DNA of 64,000 bases from Colwellia sp. TT2012 (GTDB lineage Bacteria; Pseudomonadota; Gammaproteobacteria; Enterobacterales; Alteromonadaceae). Positions 61,643 through 64,000 of this stretch are shown in pieces. The position numbers were made by a program, and so were the translations under genes. Positions within the stretch are counted from its first letter, which is position 1. Every line of letters begins with the position of its first letter. Where the stretch lies: assembly GCF_001440345.1 (NCBI RefSeq), contig NZ_LJYX01000006.1, forward strand, positions 558,001-622,000. Reading direction: 5' to 3'. Below the pieces are notes generated by a model that made no database searches, was not told where the DNA came from, and saw nothing but the letters and a program-made list of their open reading frames with translations.

Positions 61643-61700
61643 AGGGTTCAGTTTGATTTTAGTTCTGGAACCCGATTAGGACACCAAGGGAATGACTTAC

Positions 61701-62780
61701 TCAACAAAGCTCAACAAGGGCTGAGTCTTTGCAATAACTTGTGGTTATGTTATTCGTTGAGCGGTTATCTAGTTTTGTGTTTTGCTTAAAATTACTAAAG
61801 GCTTGCTGGTAAGCATCCATAAGCTGAAAATAATTTGCATGTTCGCCTGCCTTCACTTTTATTTGTGCTAGTTCACTACTTTTACGTGTTAATGTGAAAT
61901 CACCGGCAGCAACACGACTATTTCTCGATAATGACTTGCTTATTGCCGCTATTGTGTTGCTTGAATAGTTAAGGTCAGCAAAGTCAAATAACGCTTTAAA
62001 TTGTTCATCAGGGCTTTGGCAAACATCTTCATAACGTATTATTGTTGCGGAGTTGTTTGTTATGGTTATTTGTTCTTTTACCATAGCCTCAACCCAACCC
62101 TGTAAATAACCCATTTGCAGCCAAATACTTTCGTTTTGTATGTTGGATGAAAAATTGTTTATCGCGGTAAGTGTTTCGGGATTAAATTTTTTACTAAATA
62201 AATCGTTGGCGCGCCAATTTAATGCTTGGTAGCTCTTTGCTACTGAAAATGGGTGCCTGACTAAATATATTAGCTTTATATCTTTGCTGAGGTAGTAATT
62301 AATGGCAAGTGGATTTACCTCTTTAATCAATAGAGCCTTTTTTTGTTTTACCGATTGCCACTGTTTTGGGTAGGCAATTACAGCATTAGTGAAATTAGGT
62401 TTTGCTGATAAACTGTCATCTATATATTGCTGATATTCAGGCCAGTTGTCACAACTCTCTTGATCGAATACTGAAATTCGTTTTATCTTAAAGCTGTCTT
62501 TAGTTTTATTATTTTTTTTACTTTCGGTTAAGGTGTAGTTGGTTGTTGCTGGCTCCCTTAGGTAACGAACATCTTCACCCATGCCCATAATTGAACCAAT
62601 CCAACTTGAACCGCTACGCGGGAATGAAAGTAATAATATTGGTGGAGGGCAAGTGTTGAAGGTTTTTTTTGATAAAAAAAACAACCTTGGTGCTTTGATA
62701 TAGAGTTTTAGTTTAAAAAGCGTTTTTCTTAAACGAAAAGGCACTCGTTTAATTAAGTTTGAGCGTATGCTTTGATTCAT
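61701..62780 (-). CDS. Sulfotransferase domain protein
   Basis: A 359-residue sulfotransferase. PPILLLSFPRSGSSWIGSIM near residue 46 is the 5'-phosphosulfate loop and KLIYLVRHPFSVAKSYQALN near residue 180 is the 3'-phosphate segment. The intervening part (RVAAGDFTLTRKSSELAQIK later) resembles bacterial glycan sulfotransferases. It starts five bases after the flippase gene, so both are translated from one message. It belongs to a different sulfotransferase branch from its neighbour, suggesting two sulfation steps rather than a duplication. Confidence 0.85.
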   Translation of the reverse strand: MNQSIRSNLIKRVPFRLRKTLFKLKLYIKAPRLFFLSKKTFNTCPPPILLLSFPRSGSSWIGSIMGMGEDVRYLREPATTNYTLTESKKNNKTKDSFKIKRISVFDQESCDNWPEYQQYIDDSLSAKPNFTNAVIAYPKQWQSVKQKKALLIKEVNPLAINYYLSKDIKLIYLVRHPFSVAKSYQALNWRANDLFSKKFNPETLTAINNFSSNIQNESIWLQMGYLQGWVEAMVKEQITITNNSATIIRYEDVCQSPDEQFKALFDFADLNYSSNTIAAISKSLSRNSRVAAGDFTLTRKSSELAQIKVKAGEHANYFQLMDAYQQAFSNFKQNTKLDNRSTNNITTSYCKDSALVELC

Positions 62781-62785
62781 TGCTT

Positions 62786-64000
62786 TTATCTATCACTTTC
62801 TTTATTAATTATATGGAAGCTGTGTAAGTATTTAGGCCATTTTATCATAGCGGTAATCATTAACCGCATAAATTCACGCGTTTTACGGGTGAATGCCAAA
62901 CTTAAGAAACTGGCAATCATGTAAGAAAGTAGTGTTGCCCATGCAGCACCAATACCACCATAAGTAGGAATAAGTAATAAATTTAACAGGATGTTACTAA
63001 TAGCGCCTGCGCCATGGCTCATTAAGCTGAATTTATAATAACTTTCAATAATTAGCCATTTACTTAATATTGCTCGTTGAAAAATAAATAACGTAGCAAA
63101 AATGTGAATACTCAGTATGTTCGCACTAATCTGATACTCATCGCCGTAAATTAAATTGATCAGTGGGCTTGCGACAGCATAAGTAATTAGACTAATTAAT
63201 ATGGCGCTTGCCACCATAAAACTGAGTATTTTCAGTAAAAAAGTTTGATAGAGATCTGCTGATTGTTGTTTAAGTTGTATTAATTTTGGGTTAAACGCAT
63301 TGGCAATTAATAGCGGAAAAACATACCAAAACTCTGAAAGTTTAGCCGCAGCGGCATAATAGGCAACCTCTTCTGTGCCGTGAAAGCTAGCTAACATTAC
63401 TTGATCAATTTTAAGGTATAAAACTGCGGCAATACCAGAGAGTAATAACCACTTACCTTGATGAAATAAACTCGCAACACTTTGTTTTGAAGGTGCCTTA
63501 CTTATTTGACCTTTTACCTGATTACCTTGTAGATAATAAAGTGTTAAGTAGCTCAATCCGATGGCAACAAACTCAAACCCATGAACGAACAGTAAACTGA
63601 ATAAGTTAGCGCCATTCATTATGATGAATATCTTGGCTGTGCTAGTACATACAATAATTGCCAGCCTAATTTTTAGGGTATAACTGACTTGTTTTTTGGC
63701 TAAAAAGAAAAACTCCACCAAATAAAAAAGACTAAAACTTTGTAGTACTAATAAAAGTAATATGTAGGTGAGTTGCTCGTCTTTTATTCCTAATAAATAG
63801 GCACTAATGCCACCTAATACTATGCATATTAATGCACCGATACTCCTTAAAAATAAGGCACTGAGGAAAACATAATGACTATGCTTGGGGTATTTAACAA
63901 AATATTTGGTCGATATATTATTTAGACCCATTGCGCATAAGGGAATAAAGAGTGAAGTAAACGAGGTGATATAAGCATATTGCCCAAAAACTTCAGGGCC
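62786..64000 (-). CDS. Polysaccharide flippase (Wzx/MOP type), 5' end beyond the window
   Basis: A membrane protein of the MOP (Wzx-like) superfamily that flips lipid-linked oligosaccharides. At least ten hydrophobic segments are visible. The frame is open through the right edge of the window: the 23 codons upstream of the first in-window ATG (63931) read GPEVFGQYAYITSFTSLFIP and continue in the style of a flippase N-terminus, so the gene starts outside. The C-terminus is complete (PKYLHSFHIINKESDR). With the sulfotransferases it points to a sulfated surface polysaccharide locus that extends to the right. Confidence 0.85.
   Translation of the reverse strand, partial: GPEVFGQYAYITSFTSLFIPLCAMGLNNISTKYFVKYPKHSHYVFLSALFLRSIGALICIVLGGISAYLLGIKDEQLTYILLLLVLQSFSLFYLVEFFFLAKKQVSYTLKIRLAIIVCTSTAKIFIIMNGANLFSLLFVHGFEFVAIGLSYLTLYYLQGNQVKGQISKAPSKQSVASLFHQGKWLLLSGIAAVLYLKIDQVMLASFHGTEEVAYYAAAAKLSEFWYVFPLLIANAFNPKLIQLKQQSADLYQTFLLKILSFMVASAILISLITYAVASPLINLIYGDEYQISANILSIHIFATLFIFQRAILSKWLIIESYYKFSLMSHGAGAISNILLNLLLIPTYGGIGAAWATLLSYMIASFLSLAFTRKTREFMRLMITAMIKWPKYLHSFHIINKESDR

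Noticed and set aside
62786-64000. Flippase read as a truncated pseudogene starting at 63931
   Set aside because: The frame continues through the window edge with flippase-like residues, so it is only cut by the window.

Overview
The window (64 kb, low GC, single-copy housekeeping genes, no tRNA, rRNA or CRISPR seen) looks like chromosomal DNA of a marine gammaproteobacterium of the order Alteromonadales, most likely Colwellia or a close relative. The gene content (rpsT-murJ-ribF-ileS-lspA-fkpB block, tsaB and fadD close together, B12 uptake with a BtuB-type receptor, DUF3010, an Slr4-like surface protein) and the AT-rich codon use support this. The genus is an inference, not a measurement.

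Layout. (1) 0.1-0.7 kb: a small membrane protein and an overlapping Cro/C1-type regulator that carries a one-base frameshift. (2) 1.0-12.0 kb: a complete chemosensory system on the minus strand, in transcription order MCP, cheY, STAS protein, cheA, cheW, MCP, cheR, cheD, cheB and a REC-EAL c-di-GMP phosphodiesterase, with a lone CheY-like protein on the plus strand. cheA holds an unusual linker that looks like the MshEN/GspE N-domain repeat, and a 149-bp tandem duplication sits at the cheR/cheD junction. (3) 12.3-19.6 kb: an unknown lipoprotein, then a vitamin B12 uptake and adenosylation locus (btuB; btuD-btuC-cobO-btuF) under two cobalamin riboswitches. (4) 19.7-21.1 kb: two complementary bacterioferritin subunits and Bfd with Fur-box-like sites. 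(5) 21.3-28.9 kb: a ThrE-type exporter, a 57-residue membrane protein, a probable non-phosphorylating sugar-acid pathway (class II aldolase, GalD-like dehydratase, lactonase-like amidohydrolase, SDR), DUF3010 and a lipoprotein with transglutaminase-like and TPR regions. (6) 29-45 kb: acyl-CoA dehydrogenase, an M49-like peptidase, rpsT, murJ, ribF, ileS, lspA, fkpB, tsaB, an M50B-like protein, a hydrolase and fadD. (7) 44.6-64 kb: a surface region: nitroreductase and polysaccharide pyruvyl transferase genes, a full but rearranged type II secretion operon (gspG-E-F-H-I-J-K-L-M-C-D), a cysteine-free secreted protein of 459 residues that resembles the Slr4 S-layer family, a small secreted protein, two sulfotransferases and a flippase that runs off the right edge.

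The strongest system-level idea is that the type II secretion operon is dedicated to, or mainly serves, export of the adjacent S-layer-like protein, which has its own strong promoter, structured 5' leader and terminator. The neighbouring glycan genes could supply the surface polysaccharide to which such a layer is anchored. That link is inferred from position only.
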